The notes: generated by a model not told the origin, from the sequence alone. A stretch of 64,000 nucleotides of DNA from Rappaport israeli (GCF_001888055.1 NZ_LXHZ01000016.1:51710-115709), one strand, 5' to 3'; positions 50,158-62,878 are shown, counted from the first letter of the stretch. Numbers and translations are program-made.

Positions 50158-50452
50158 TTAACGATTCCACGGCATACGCGCCAATAAACGCGCTATGCCA
50201 CAGTAGCCGGACAGACCTGCAGAAGCAGCCCTGCACCGACCATTCCTGATAAATACATGAATGCCGGCGCGACAGTCGGCTCAATATCACGCCCAGCAAG
50301 ACCAAAACGCCGGCAATAATTTGCACTTGGCGCATAATATCCAGTTTTAACAAGTCATGGGATTTAGCATTCAATCCAAGGAAAAAAATACATGTTTCCA
50401 TGCCCAAAATCAAGCGCATCATCTGCACGATATGGATTTGCACATCATTCAT
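50158..50452 (-). pseudogene. Rhodanese-DUF2892 C-terminal fragment, frames shifted
   Basis: Begins without the rhodanese domain (AKSHDLLKLDIMRQVQ), then IIAGVLVLLGVILS. Two apparent GG-to-G losses (near 50255 and 50215) hide the rest: YLSGMVGAGLLL and LSGYCGIARLLARMPWNR in other frames, with a stop at 50158. The N-terminal rhodanese part is missing, so this is a real truncation plus possible sequencing errors. Overlaps the BrnA-like gene end. Confidence 0.65.
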
Positions 50453-50702
50453 GCATTTCTAACCATTCCTTTAATGCATTATTAATACGGGTTTGCCAGC
50501 CCTTACCTCCTGCTTTAAATTGTTCAACCACCTCAGAATCTAATCGGATGGTGGTGATAGTCTTTGTAGCGTCTTGCTTTGGTCTTCCGCGACGCAATAA
50601 TTTTTCACCCTCGTATAAATCCGCACGCAAGAAAAAATCATTGCCAAGCTCTGGAGCATCATCTTCTAAGTGCATGTTTGAATTTTTTACATTCTCGTTC
50701 AT
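50445..50702 (-). CDS. BrnA-like antitoxin (orphan)
   Basis: An 85-residue BrnA-family protein. The ribbon-helix-helix end reads KTITTIRLDSEVVEQFKAGG, then GWQTRINNALKEWLEMHE, and the RRGRPKQDA linker precedes it. BrnA normally neutralises BrnT ribonuclease encoded directly upstream; no BrnT frame was found in 50703-51050. May act as an orphan regulator. Confidence 0.75.
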   Translation of the reverse strand: MNENVKNSNMHLEDDAPELGNDFFLRADLYEGEKLLRRGRPKQDATKTITTIRLDSEVVEQFKAGGKGWQTRINNALKEWLEMHE

Positions 50703-51207
50703 TTGCTTTCCTCATAGAAATAATTCGTCTGTGAGTTGGGGTTTGGGCATTATCGTATTAACAAAAAATACCTTGGTCAATTTCTTGATTTCCCCAACCC
50801 TCTTTGTAGATAATGCGCTTACCGCAGCAAACTCTGCGGTCAGGATTAGCCTCCTGCAATTCACAAAGCGCACAACGCTTTTACAGCGCATTTTTTACGC
50901 CCAGATTTTATCTTGTTATGGCGGTGTGCGCAGGAGAACCCTCGGGTTCGCCGTTTTCTTACTGAGCGGTAGTTCCAATCCTGTGTATGCTGTCGCCCTC
51001 TTGTTTGGAACCAATGGCGGCAGTTATCCTCAACTCAGTAAGGAGACTGCTATGTCTAATCTATATATTATCCTTGCGCGTATTCACGCCTTTATATTCT
51101 CTAAGCAAAACCATGGCGTTGTCTTTGCTAACGCCCCCATCACACGCTTAACCACCCACAAGCTCAATCCCCGCTTTGTACAAGCGATGCTCAAGGAGGT
51201 GGCGTGA
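50703..51207 (+). CDS. Small phage- or ICE-type (Ash-like) region with ORF MSNLYIILARIHAF
   Basis: A short ORF (51052-51207, 51 residues) preceded by AGTAAGGAGACTGCT sits in a conserved-looking leader that resembles, from memory, Ash-type regions of prophages and integrative elements. Coding potential upstream in the same frame (about 50850-51050) has phage-like composition. No integrase or att site seen. Weak assignment. Confidence 0.35.
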
Positions 51208-51448
51208 TGAATCTTTATTCAACCATACTGTTCCTAACGCTCTCACCTCTACTGAGATTGATGACTTGATTGAGGGGAGCTTGGCGCTATTAGACGCGCT
51301 CAGTGTCGCTCTTGACCATCCTTTCGACGCTATGTCGCATAACTCTGCGCCTCTTTTGCTTAACGTCGTTATTCATAATTTGAATATCGTCTTTTCTTAC
51401 TATGATGAATTAGAGTGTGAGTGTATAAAAGGAGAGGGCGATGAATAA
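51208..51448 (+). CDS. Hypothetical acidic protein
   Basis: About 80 codons in the frame ALTSTEIDDLIEGSLALLDAL, then LEHPFDAM-like LDHPFDAMSHNSAPLL, ending ECECIKGEGDE. Start uncertain (no good ATG near 51207 in this frame). GAGGGCGATGAATAATG immediately follows, so another ORF starts at 51440. Appears to be part of the same degraded mobile region. Confidence 0.4.
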
Positions 51449-51493
51449 TGATAGCGTCAAGCAACCTTATACGATTGTTCAGGAGAATGGGAT

Positions 51494-51563
51494 TGAGACT
51501 TAGAGATACACATTTTGTCAGGAGAAGCGCTTAGAATAATCTCATTTTGAAGTTAAGAGACTA
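51494..51563. mobile_element. MITE with TTAACTTCAAAATGAGA ends, copy 2 (left-truncated)
   Basis: From TGAGACTTAGAGATACAC to CATTTTGAAGTTAAGAGACTA, identical to copy 1 over about 70 bp, missing the left terminal 17 bp. It cuts off the short ORF that starts at 51440 (MNNDSVKQPYTIVQENGIET). Confidence 0.8.
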
Positions 51564-51633
51564 TAATTTGGGTATCGCTTTGCACTTTTTCCGATGCTTT
51601 TGATAGCTGCTGTGCGCCGAATTCGCTCGATAT

Positions 51634-51738
51634 ATAGTCGAAAAATTGAAAAACGGACACAAGATGGTGAGTCATAGACGATAGAGAGGTATGAAAAAGA
51701 GAAGTAAATCTGTAACTCTTTTTAAATTCTTTGACTAT
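51634..51738. repeat. Small inverted-repeat element (ATAGTC...GACTAT type), copy 3 (divergent)
   Basis: Ends ATAGTCGAAAAATTGAAAAA and TTTAAATTCTTTGACTAT with a divergent centre (GGACACAAGATGGTGAG). 105 bp, the same length class as copy 1. Confidence 0.65.
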
Positions 51739-51739
51739 G

Positions 51740-51889
51740 CTTTGAGTGCATGCTTTTTTAGCTCACGGGAAATGGTGCTGCAGCTCCGCCCTAATTGTCG
51801 GGCAATCTCGGACTGTTTTTGCCTTGAGCGAGCAGAATCATTATGCTTTCCTGTTCTGAAAGTGTAGGATGTCGGTAAGAAGCGTTCAT
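51740..51889 (-). pseudogene. IS30-family transposase N-terminal remnant
   Basis: Starts MNASYRHPTLSEQESIMILL, then shifts to KQSEIARQLGRSCSTISREL and KKHAL, the IS30 helix-turn-helix. Stops at the repeat element at 51738. Rest of the transposase is absent. Confidence 0.8.
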
Positions 51890-52087
51890 TTTAGAGTTCT
51901 TTTTTGTTGGGGAACAAAATTATACTCTATTATGAATGCTTCTTTTTTTTGCACTTGGATTATAAATTCAGGAACAAAAAACGTAGTAAATAATAACGGT
52001 TTTGATAAATGTCAATAGCAAAATATTTACAAAAACATTATCATTTACAAGCCAGTTTGGCATTGTTATTTTTATGGGAGATCCAAT

Positions 52088-52875
52088 ATGAAAAAATTAC
52101 TTCTTGCAGCAAGCGCTGCATTAATTATGCAAGCCAGTTCCGCACATGGCGTTTGGGTAACACCTCATTTTGGTGAATTATCCGTAGTTTACGGCATGGG
52201 CGTTGCAGATGATGCTTATGGAGAGGAAAAATTAGCGTGGGTCAATGGTTATGACGAAAAATTTGCCACCAGCGAAGTCGTGGTAAGCAAAAAGCCAAGC
52301 CATAGCACCATTGATGCTAAAGATGCAGCCGTGTTAACTGTATTCTTCAATAATGGTTTTTGGGAGAAAGGTGAAAATGGTCGCTGGAAAGAAGTCGCAG
52401 AGAAAGATATCAGCAAACCAGTAGATACTTCTACTTCTCTTAAATATAACATTTCCGTATTAAAATCATATCAAGCGAAATGAAGCCGTTTGCAGAATTA
52501 CCTGTACAAGTTATTCCTGAACAAGATCCTTCAGCGGTGAAACAAGGTGAGCAGCTTGTCGTTACGGTTTATGTTGATGGCAAACCTGCTGCAGACGTGC
52601 CTGTTACTAATGATTACATCAATAATTTTGCGGAAAAACAAAAAACAGATAAAGACGGTAAAGTGACGTTGACCGTGCGTAATGACGCATTAAATGTAAT
52701 TGCTGCACTGGTAAATCACCCAACGCCTGATGATGCCAAAGCGCATTTACAACGTAGCGTAGCAACCTTATCTTTCAAAGCCGCAAAAAATGATAATTCA
52801 TCATTCCTAACCATTGATTCACATCAATGCAAAAGGTACTGTTTTTCAAATAGAATTTCTTTTTTCTGCTCGTAA
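52088..52875 (+). CDS. DUF4198 periplasmic metal-related protein (apparent frameshift near 52483)
   Basis: About 262 residues restored. Signal peptide MKKLLLAASAALIMQASSA; the mature chain starts HGVWVTPHFGE. The N-terminal histidine is a likely metal ligand, as in NikK-type proteins. At 52483 the frame breaks (GCGAAAATG read as GCGAAATG), then PFAELPVQVIPEQDP and a beta-rich domain follow. The ATG is preceded by GGGAGATCCAAT. The extreme C-terminus may also be shifted, since a short A-run near 52787 could end it at FKAAKK. Likely involved in nickel, cobalt or iron handling. Confidence 0.75.
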
Positions 52876-52945
52876 TAGTTCGAAGAAGTGGAAAAGTAGT
52901 ACAGGGCGAGCCAACGCCGTAATACTTTTTTAATTCTTCGGCTAT
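52875..52945. repeat. Small inverted-repeat element (ATAGTC...GACTAT type), copy 4
   Basis: Ends ATAGTTCGAAGAA and TTCTTCGGCTAT with centre AGGGCGAGCCAACGCCGTAAT. Lies exactly at the end of the DUF4198 frame. Confidence 0.8.
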
Positions 52946-53145
52946 ATAAGGCGGCATAAGCGGATTTGCCACAATAAACCCGCTCGGGGATATCGGTTTT
53001 GAATTCCGCATCTCCGATAAAAACAACGTCAGAATGAATTTTTTCTCTCGGAATGGCTAAGAGATCGGCAATTGCCTGATAATGTTTGTAATTTTGATGT
53101 GGCGGATTTTGAAAGCGGTATTTTTTTCCCTTGAATTATCAAACC
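52946..53145 (-). pseudogene. NERD-domain nuclease-related fragment
   Basis: On the minus strand: KGKKYRFQNPPHQNYKHYQA, then PREKIHSDVVFIGDAEFKT and ERVYCGKSAYAALY, a pattern of nuclease-related (NERD) domains. Both ends are cut, by the repeat at 52945 and by the IS30 remnant upstream. Confidence 0.6.
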
Positions 53146-53159
53146 AAGTGCAATAGTTT

Positions 53160-53255
53160 TTAAAAGTAAACTTCATAAGGTGTTTTCCAGCCTAAACACT
53201 TTCTCGGTCGTAGGTTTAATTTGTCAACGACCGATTGAATATAATCATCGCTCCA
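53160..53255 (-). pseudogene. IS30-family transposase C-terminal remnant
   Basis: Minus strand encodes IQSVVDKLNLRPRKCLGWKT and PYEVYF-stop, the conserved IS30 end. Not the partner of the N-terminal remnant at 51740, since order and orientation do not fit one element. Confidence 0.8.
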
Positions 53256-53259
53256 CCGG

Positions 53260-53590
53260 TTTATATCCTGTTGCTTGGGTCAACGGCATGGCTAATAAAA
53301 CATTACGCACCTTATCAGATGACATGAAATCAAAACTGGCTGATGGCATTGTGATACTGGCAAGCGTCTATACGGCAGACGGTGAAGACAAAATCGCCAT
53401 GACCGCAAGCGTGGGCAAACACTTAACAGGCAAAATCAAAGTAGGCGACATCATCAAGCACCTAAGCGAAAACTTAGGCGGCAAAGGCGGCGGCAAACTA
53501 GACTTTGCCCAAGGGGGTGCAACCGATGTGGCGAACCTGCCAAAACTGATGACTGACTTGACAGATTGGATTGGGGAGAAATTGAGTTAA
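53260..53590 (+). pseudogene. alaS: alaS 3' fragment (alanyl-tRNA synthetase DHHA1 end)
   Basis: Encodes the C-terminal ~100 residues of AlaRS: VNGMANKTLRTLSDDMKSKL, VGKHLTGKIKVGDIIKHLSE and GGGKLDFAQGGATDVANLP to a stop at 53590. The 5' end is cut by the IS30 remnant. A complete alaS must be elsewhere. Confidence 0.85.
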
Positions 53591-53644
53591 ACTTTACCCA
53601 TATTGTCTTTTAATCAGCAAATGCCACAATGGAGATTGCAAACT

Positions 53645-53695
53645 AAAATGTGTGCATGTTTGCCTAACATTGCAATATATGCACACATTTTTTAA
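53645..53695 (+). terminator. Putative terminator after alaS fragment
   Basis: AAAATGTGTGCAT and ATGCACACATTTTTT arms around a 19-bp loop, with a T-run. Could serve as the old alaS terminator. Confidence 0.7.
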
Positions 53696-53825
53696 TTATG
53701 CGTAAAATATTGGCTTATAACTTCTACTTTATAAACAGCTAGGCAATCCCCCATTTTAGTTTGAGCTGCTTATTTCAAGTTGAGAGTGGGGTATTTAATA
53801 TGATTTTATACAAGAGAGGTTTTTT

Positions 53826-55898
<2,073 letters not shown>

Positions 55899-55909
<11 letters not shown>

Positions 55910-58668
55910 TAAAATTTTGTTTGAAGTGATTGAAAATGAATGTAAAGCGGTTAAAAAATACAAGCCTGAATTACTTGAAATGCCTGAATTTATGTCCAAA
56001 AACTTAAAATATGATTTTTTTGAATGGCAAAAATCCGCCCTTGAAAACTTTTTGATTTTTGACCGCATGTCAGAGCTAGACGATTTCCCTGATTTAAAAA
56101 ATAAGCCAACGCATTTGCTATTTAATATGGCGACAGGGGCAGGAAAAACGATGATGATGGCGGCGTTGATTTTGTATTATTTTGAAAAAGGGTATCGGCA
56201 TTTTCTGTTTTTTGTGAATCAAAATAATATCGTGGATAAAACGGAAAATAATTTTATTGACCCGACGCACGCAAAATTTTTATTTAACGAGAAGATTTTG
56301 CAGGGCGATACGGTAATTCCCATTCGCAAAGTGGAAACATTTAGCCCACATTCAGACGGCATTGAAATTAAATTTACCAGTATTCAAAAACTGTATAACG
56401 ATATCCACACCGAGCGAGAAAACCAAACCACATTGGCGGATTTGCACAAATTGAACCTTGTGATGCTGGGCGATGAAGCACACCATTTAAATGCTCAAAC
56501 CAAAGGCAAAAAACAAGGCGAGTTGGATTTGGAAGTGGAATTAAAAGCCAATGCAGGCAATGCCGAAATTGAACGCAAAGGCTGGGAGCATATGGTTTTG
56601 GAATTGTTACTCGATAAAAATGGCAATCCCAGCGAAAATGTGCTGCTGGAATTTACCGCCACGCTGCCTGAAAATGCTGACGTGCAACAAAAATACGCTG
56701 ATAAAATCATCACAAAATTTGGTTTAAAAGATTTTTTGCAAAAAGGTTATACTAAAGAAATCAATTTGGTATCCAGCACACTGGACAAGAAAGAGCGGGT
56801 GTTGCACGCTTTATTGTTTGCCTGGTACCGCCATCAAATCGCGTTGAAATACGGCATTGCCAATTTTAAGCCTGTGATGTTGTTTAGAAGTAAGACGATT
56901 GATGAATCAAAATCGGATTATTTGGCATTTTTAAATTGGGTAGAAAATGTGCAAGCGGATGATTTTAAGTTTTTAGATACATTTTCAATGAGCTTAAACG
57001 ATAGCGATAACGCCAACGAACAAGGCAAAACCCGTACCGAACAAGCCCTAAAATTTATGCAGGAAAATGGCTTTGAGTTTGCACATTTAGCAAATTGGGT
57101 GAAACAAAATTATCAAAAACACAATGTCATTATTACCAACTCCGAAACCAACAAAAGCAAAACCGAAAAAACCGACAGCGAAACGGAAAAATTGCTAAAT
57201 AATTTGGAAGCAGCTGATAATCCGATCCGCGCCATTTTTACGGTGGATAGATTAACCGAAGGTTGGGACGTTTTAAATTTGTTTGATATTGTGCGTTTGT
57301 ATGAAGGGCAAAACGGCGGCGGTTCAAATAAAAAATCAGGCAAAACGGCTACCGCTACCGTATCGGAAAAGCAGTTGATTGGTCGTGGCGTACGTTATTT
57401 TCCATTTGCGTTTGAAGATAAACAGCCGAATAAACGCAAATTTGACAACGACATGCAACACGAATTACGTATTTTGGAAGAATTGTTTTATTACACGCAC
57501 GATGAGCAATCTCGCTATATTACAGAACTGAAAAACGAGTTACGAAAAGATGGTTATTTGCCTAAAAAAGACGATGATAAGGTATTGGCAACATTTAAAC
57601 TCAAATCTGAATTTGCCGATAATAAGGATTTTAGAGAGTTGTTAATTTGGGCGAATAAAAAAATCCCCAATCCCAATGCTAAAAGTAATAATGCAGACAG
57701 CCTAAAAGTCAATCCGCAAACACTTTCATTCCAAATTCACGGCAATCAACTGTTGCAGGAAATGCAATTTACAGCCGATGAAAATGATGAAACAGCCCGA
57801 CAAATCGGCACACAAAATAATTTTACTCAAACCATAAAAATGAGTGAAATGGAACGGCACATTTTCAATAAAGCCTTGCATATCAAAGGAAAAAATAGTC
57901 AATCTTTATTCCATTTTGACCGCCTGCAAAGCAAACTCAACATTCAAAATCGCAATGAATTACAAAATAACTTGTTAAAAGATTGGCAAATTGAATTTTT
58001 GGGATTAGAGCAAGATAAACAGATTCACCCAGATGACAAACTTGCAGGCTGCCTGAAAATCTTGGAAATGGTTGAAAAACATCTGAATGAAAGTGATATG
58101 CCGTTTATCGGTACAAAAGAATTTACGCCTAAAAAATTGTGGAAAATTTTCGGCACACCAAAAACAAAAATGGGTCAAAAAAGATGATGTAAAAACTGCT
58201 ATTGCCATGCAAAATGATTGGTATGTGATGGATAATTTTGCTGGAACGAGTTTGGAAGAAGCGTTAATTCAATTTATTTCAGAACGTTTGGGCGATTTAA
58301 AATCTCAATATGACATTAATTTAATCCGTAACGAAGAAGTATTTAAATTGAATAACTTTGCTAATGGCGAAGGATTTATGCCCGACTTTATTTTATTGCT
58401 GAAAGATAAACAAAAATCTTCTTCCAATGGTGTGGATGGCTTTTTGCATTACCAAATTTTTATCGAACCCAAAGGTGAGCATTTAGTGGAAACTGATAGG
58501 TGGAAAGAAGAATTTTTAGAAGCCATCACAGCAGAATATGGCAAGGATAAGATTCTGCAAAAAGATACGCCACATTATAGGCTAATCGGACTTCCATTTT
58601 TTACAGAGAAAAAATATATAGAAGGAAATTCTTTATTTGAGGAAAGGTTTAAAATTTTATATTGTTAA
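55899..58668 (+). CDS. res: Type III restriction enzyme Res (apparent frameshift near 58155)
   Basis: About 922 residues restored. Superfamily 2 helicase domain: MATGAGKTMMMAALI (Walker A), LGDEAHHLN (DExH), VDRLTEGWDVLNL and IGRGVRYFPF (late motifs). The C-terminal endonuclease has FMPDFILLLKD and IFIEPKGEH (PD...ExK). Near 58155 an A5 run (read ACAAAAATGGG, expected ACAAAATGGG) breaks the frame. The gene start lies just before the mod stop. It cuts unmethylated DNA when two sites face each other. mod OFF would normally also silence Res if translation is coupled. Confidence 0.9.
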
Positions 58669-58917
58669 TAGATTAGAGCCTACAAAACCCATCATTATTT
58701 GTTTAAGGATTTTTCATCCTTGTGATGCACTAATGGTGGGGTTAGTCTTAGTTATTTAAATATTTCGCTTTGTTTTTGATTAGAGCTCATTGTCAATGCC
58801 CTTTTATGAGCACAAATCGTTTATCAGCCTATTATCAAAACACAGCCTTTCGTTTTAATCACATTGTCAAGCACATCTATCTGATGGCATACCCAGCACA
58901 GACAAAGGGCAATCCAA
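58669..58917. other. Degraded region between res and the 9-bp repeat
   Basis: No confident gene. A frame containing SAYYQNTAFRFNHIVKHIYL is open from 58770 into the repeat but has no recognisable domain. Confidence 0.4.
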
Positions 58918-59014
58918 ATGACAAAGATGACAAAGATGACAAAGATGGCAAAGATGGCAAAGATGGCAAAGATGGCAAAGATGGCAAAGATGGCAAAGAT
59001 GGCAAAGATGGCAA
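58918..59014. repeat. 9-bp tandem repeat (ATGACAAAG / ATGGCAAAG), 10 units plus a partial
   Basis: Three ATGACAAAG units followed by seven ATGGCAAAG units and a partial ATGGCAA. The period is 9, so every frame stays open: KDDKDG, MTKMAKM and, on the other strand, FAIFAIF. This explains apparent long ORFs here. The unit boundary suggests recent expansion. Confidence 0.95.
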
Positions 59015-59069
59015 TCACACCAACCAAGAGGTCATGGACGAGCGGGGCAAACCGTAAACAGGGCATCAT

Positions 59070-59384
59070 AACAGCGAGCTGGCTTTGGACATTGGTCAAG
59101 CCGATTGGTATGCGTATAGCGAAAACTATGGCACCAGTGAAGAAAAACACTTTGTGCGATTTATTGACAGTCAAATTGATGCCCTAAAACAACAATACCC
59201 AACGGCAGAGATTTATCTGATAAGAAATGAGCTAAATTATTATCTGTTTAGCCCAAAAGACGGACGCAGGTTTAGCCCTGATTATATGATGATTATTAAT
59301 GATGTAAGTGGCAAAACAAAATACCCCCAAAAATACCCCCAAAATAGGCGTTACATAACGTTACTAAGTGATACTCAATGTTAG
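59070..59384 (+). pseudogene. Second Res-like C-terminal fragment
   Basis: QADWYAYSENYGTSEEKHFV, IDALKQQYPTAEIYLIRNEL and GRRFSPDYMMIINDVSGK align with the Res end (NDWYVMDNFAGTSLEEALIQ, INLIRNEE, FMPDFILLLKD). The middle of this second res is gone, replaced by the 9-bp repeat region. Confidence 0.7.
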
Positions 59385-59490
59385 CTAACGATACAAATTG
59401 ACACTCAAAAATTAAGATTGCTTACTTAAAAAAAGTGCTTATATTTCTTGCAATTGGGGTTGAATTTAAGCCTGTTGCTAAAAAAAATCC

Positions 59491-59518
59491 AAAAAAAACA
59501 CCGCGATAGCTGCGGTGT
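59491..59518 (-). terminator. Terminator after tRNA-Arg
   Basis: Read on the minus strand: ACACCGCAGCTATCGCGGTGT then TTTTTTTT. Directly downstream of the tRNA-Arg on that strand. Confidence 0.8.
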
Positions 59519-59532
59519 GTATTTTATATGCT

Positions 59533-59609
59533 TGGCGCGCCCGGAAGGATTCGAACCTCCGACCGCCTGGTTCGTAGCCAGGTACTCTATCCAGCTGAGC
59601 TACGGGCGC
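59533..59609 (-). tRNA. tRNA-Arg (anticodon ACG)
   Basis: Minus strand: GCGCCCGTAGCTCAGCTGGA..., anticodon stem CCTGG-CTACGAA-CCAGG (ACG), T arm GGAGGTTCGAATCC, acceptor CGGGCGC paired with GCGCCCG, and encoded CCA. All arms fold. Confidence 0.97.
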
Positions 59610-59736
59610 GTCGTTTGCAAGTCGCGCATTATGCTGATTTTTATAAAGGCTGTCAACCTTTATTTGAAAAATAATTTTTCAACGGATGAGTTAAAATATT
59701 TCCTTATAAAAATTAGCTATATAATTTATTTGATAA

Positions 59737-60623
59737 TTAAACAACTTTGCTTTTCTCTGGGTAAAAAATTAGAGGTTGTTCGTTGTGTTGTTTTGCTTGA
59801 GGGTGTTCTGCAGATTTTTCTGGTACAAGCCAAGAGGTTTTTGCACTTGTATGCTCTTCTAATTGGGCAAAATCAAATAATTCTGTATCAAGAAGATGTG
59901 AGGGTTTTACTCGCGTTAGAGCAGAAAAGATGGTTTCTAGGCGCTGAGGATGGTTTTTTTCCCATTCTAGGAGCATTTCTTTAGCAATCTGGCGTTGCAG
60001 ATTATCTTGTGAACCGCAAAGATTACAAGGGATGATAGGGAAGGCTTTATATTCGGCATATTTGGCGATATCTCGTTCATCGCAATAGGCTAAGGGGCGG
60101 ATGACGATGTGTTGCCCGTCGTCGCTTTTGAGTTTTGGGGGCATGGCTTTGAGTTGTCCACCAAAAAATAGATTTAGGAAAAAGGTTTCCATGATGTCAA
60201 AGCGATGATGCCCCAATGCAATTTTTGTCATGCCGTGTTCTTTAGCATAGGTGTAGAGTAAGCCTCGACGTAAGCGCGAACAAAGTGAGCACATGGTTTT
60301 GCCTTCAGGGACTTTCTCATTAACGATGCTGTAGGTGTCGCTTTCGATAATATGATAATCCACGCCTAGATTTTTAAGATATTCGGGGAGAATATGTTCT
60401 GGAAACCCCGGTTGCTTTTGGTCTAAGTTAACAGCGGTTAAATGAAAGCGTACAGGCGCGCTTTTTGTAGTGATAGCAATAAATCGAGCATAACATAGGA
60501 GTCTTTCCCTCCAGATAGGCAAACCATAATGTGGTCATCTTCGCGAATCATTTGATAATCTTCAATGGCTTTGCCGACATTTCGGCGTAGGCGTTTGTGG
60601 AGTTTGCGTTGTGTTAGGCTCAT
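59737..60623 (-). CDS. ttcA: tRNA 2-thiocytidine synthetase TtcA (apparent frameshift near 60462)
   Basis: About 295 residues restored. P-loop [15 protein letters not shown] near residue 35 (PP-loop), [18 protein letters not shown] (CxxC) and [13 protein letters not shown] (cluster cysteines). The frame breaks at CAAAAAGCGCG (expected CAAAAAAGCGCG) near 60462; the next frame continues [17 protein letters not shown]. TtcA thiolates C32 in tRNA. The break in a core gene supports a sequencing error. Confidence 0.9.
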
Positions 60624-60743
60624 GATTTTACCGTGTTTTATTTTAAAGATGCGCATGATAGCAATTTAGAATGAAAAAAATAAGTATAATTTTCTTGACA
60701 GGGATTAAAAAATAACTAAAATGTCGTACTTGTTTTAAACAAA

Positions 60744-60819
<76 letters not shown>

Positions 60820-60935
60820 TTTTTTAAGCCTTGATAAAGGGCTTTTCTTTTGTCTAATCAATTGATTGATAGCGTTCTGTTTTGATTAATATCAAGATGA
60901 CGCTATATTTCGATAAGGGTTAGTGCATAGATTTG

Positions 60936-60967
60936 AAAGCGGTGAGTTATTGCTCACCGCTTTTTTT
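60936..60967 (+). terminator. Terminator downstream of tRNA-Thr
   Basis: AAAGCGGTGAG-TTATTG-CTCACCGCTTTTTTT. The T-run is on the plus strand, so it fits the tRNA-Thr transcript; it may also act weakly for hslU on the other side. Confidence 0.75.
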
Positions 60968-60977
60968 ATTAATGAAT

Positions 60978-62334
60978 TTACAATACAAAACGGCTTAAGT
61001 CTTCGTTTTCAGAGATGTCGTTTAGGGTGTGGTTGACGTAATCGGCATCAATACGCACGATTTCGTTGTCGCTTTTATCAGCAGCTTCAAAAGATAGTGA
61101 TTCGGTTAGGCGTTCCATGAGGGTGTGTAGCCGTCTTGCCCCGATATTTTCGGTGGTTTTATTCACATGGTAGGCGATTTCAGCAAGGCGATTAATGCCA
61201 TCCTCACTAAACTCTATAGTTAAGCTTTCAGTGGCAAATAGCGCTTTGTATTGTTTGATAAGGCTGGCGTCGGGTTCTGTAAGAATGCGTTTAAATTCAT
61301 CTACGCCAAGGGCATTTAATTCAACTCTGACGGGCATTCTGCCTTGTAGTTCAGGGATTAAATCGGAGGGTTTGCTCAGATGAAATGCGCCTGAGGCGAT
61401 AAATAAGATATGGTCGGTTTTTATCATGCCATATTTGGTTGAAACGGTTGACCCTTCTACTAAGGGGAGAAGGTCGCGTTGTACGCCTTCGCGGGAAACG
61501 TCGGCTTTGCCGTGGTCGCTACGAGTGGCGACTTTGTCAATTTCGTCGATAAAGACTATGCCATTTTGTTCGGCATTGCGCAGGGCTTGTTGTTTAATAT
61601 CATCATCAGAAACGAGTTTGTCAGCTTCTTCATCGGCTAGGGCGATGAGTGCCTCTGCAATGGTCATTTTCTGTTTGCGTTTTTTTTGTTTTGCCAAGGT
61701 TTTTGAACAGTTCGGAGAGTTGTCCGCCCATTTCTTCCATTCCTGGTGGGCTCATGATTTCAACCCCAATATTGGTGGTTTCTTGGACTTCTATTTCGAT
61801 AATTTTGTCGTTGAGCTCTTCGCGTAGGATGCGTTCACGATAGGTTTTGCGTGCAGGATTATCTTGAGGGTTTTGTTCACTGTCATCGCTCCAGCTGGTG
61901 CGTGTTTTAGCTGGGGGAACAAGAACGTCTAAGACACGTTCTAAAGCGGCTTCACGGGCTTTATGTTGGACGTTTTTACGCGCTTGTTCGCGCTCTAGTT
62001 TAATAGACACTTCAGCTAAATCGCGAATGATAGAGTCAACATCGCGTCCAACATAACCAACTTCTGTAAATTTGGTGGCTTCAACTTTAACAAAAGGCGC
62101 ATGTGCAAGTTTGGCAAGGCGGCGCGCAATTTCGGTTTTGCCCACCCCTGTTGGTCCTATCATTAGGATATTTTTTGGGGTGATTTCACTGCGTAGGGGT
62201 TCATCAATTTGTCGACGGCGCCAACGACTACGCAAGGCAATGGCGACAGCGCGTTTGGCTTGTTTTTGTCCGACAATATGGCGGTCAAGTTCTTCTACGA
62301 TTTCACGCGGGGTCATGTTAATTTCTTGGGTCAT
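60978..62334 (-). CDS. hslU: HslU ATPase subunit (apparent frameshift near 61684)
   Basis: About 451 residues restored. Walker [18 protein letters not shown] is near residue 55; DEIDKVATR in the second half is Walker B, and the C-terminal [12 protein letters not shown] and LSRFVL end dock into HslV. The two halves are in different frames joined at an A-run near 61684 (8 A where 7 would fit, TKKRKQKMT). An essential-type chaperone gene broken by a homopolymer suggests sequencing error. Operon with hslV, 4 bases upstream. Confidence 0.92.
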
Positions 62335-62338
62335 GGTT

Positions 62339-62878
62339 TTATCCTTTTAATTCGTCAGAGACAATGTTGTGGTTGGTATAAACACAAATATCAGAGGCAA
62401 TGGCTAGGCTTTTTTGTGCGATGGTCAGCGGGTCTAGGTCGCTGTTGTGATAGAGCGCGCGCGCTGCTGATAGTGCAAACATGCCTCCTGAGCCAATGGC
62501 GGCTATGCTGTCTTCTGGTTCTACGACATCGCCATTCCCAGAAAGGATTAAAGTGGTGTCTTCATCAGCGACAATGAGCATGGCTTCTAAGCGTCTTAAC
62601 ATGCGGTCGGTGCGCCAGTCTTTAGCAAGTTCAACAGCAGCACGCAATAATTGACCGTCTTGGGCTTCGAGTTTGGCTTCAAAGCGTTCAAATAAGGTAA
62701 ATGCATCGGCAGTCCCCCCTGCAAAGCCTGCCAGTATCTTGTTGTGATAGAGACGGCGTAATTTGCGTGCGTTGCCTTTCATAATGGTATCGCCGAGAGA
62801 GACTTGTCCGTCCCCTGCAATGGCAACATGTCGTCCGCGACGGACGGATAAAATAGTAGTGGAATGTGCGTGAAACAT
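62339..62878 (-). CDS. hslV: HslV protease subunit
   Basis: A 179-residue peptidase. Mature N-terminal threonine in [11 protein letters not shown] after a 6-residue propeptide, with [18 protein letters not shown] and the [15 protein letters not shown] end. Forms the proteolytic core of HslVU. The frame is intact. Confidence 0.96.
   Translation of the reverse strand: MFHAHSTTILSVRRGRHVAIAGDGQVSLGDTIMKGNARKLRRLYHNKILAGFAGGTADAFTLFERFEAKLEAQDGQLLRAAVELAKDWRTDRMLRRLEAMLIVADEDTTLILSGNGDVVEPEDSIAAIGSGGMFALSAARALYHNSDLDPLTIAQKSLAIASDICVYTNHNIVSDELKG

Noticed and set aside
51740-53255. One IS30 element split by later insertion
   Set aside because: Both fragments are on the minus strand but in the wrong order for a single copy, so they are separate remnants.
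58918-59014. CRISPR-like array
   Set aside because: Repeat period is 9 bp with no spacers.
58824-59187. Apparent hydrophobic protein (repeated FAI) and KDG-repeat proteins
   Set aside because: They are the three frames and opposite strand of a 9-bp tandem repeat; period 9 keeps all frames open.
61630-61700. Programmed frameshift in hslU
   Set aside because: No stimulatory structure seen; an A-run length error is simpler and fits the pattern across the window.
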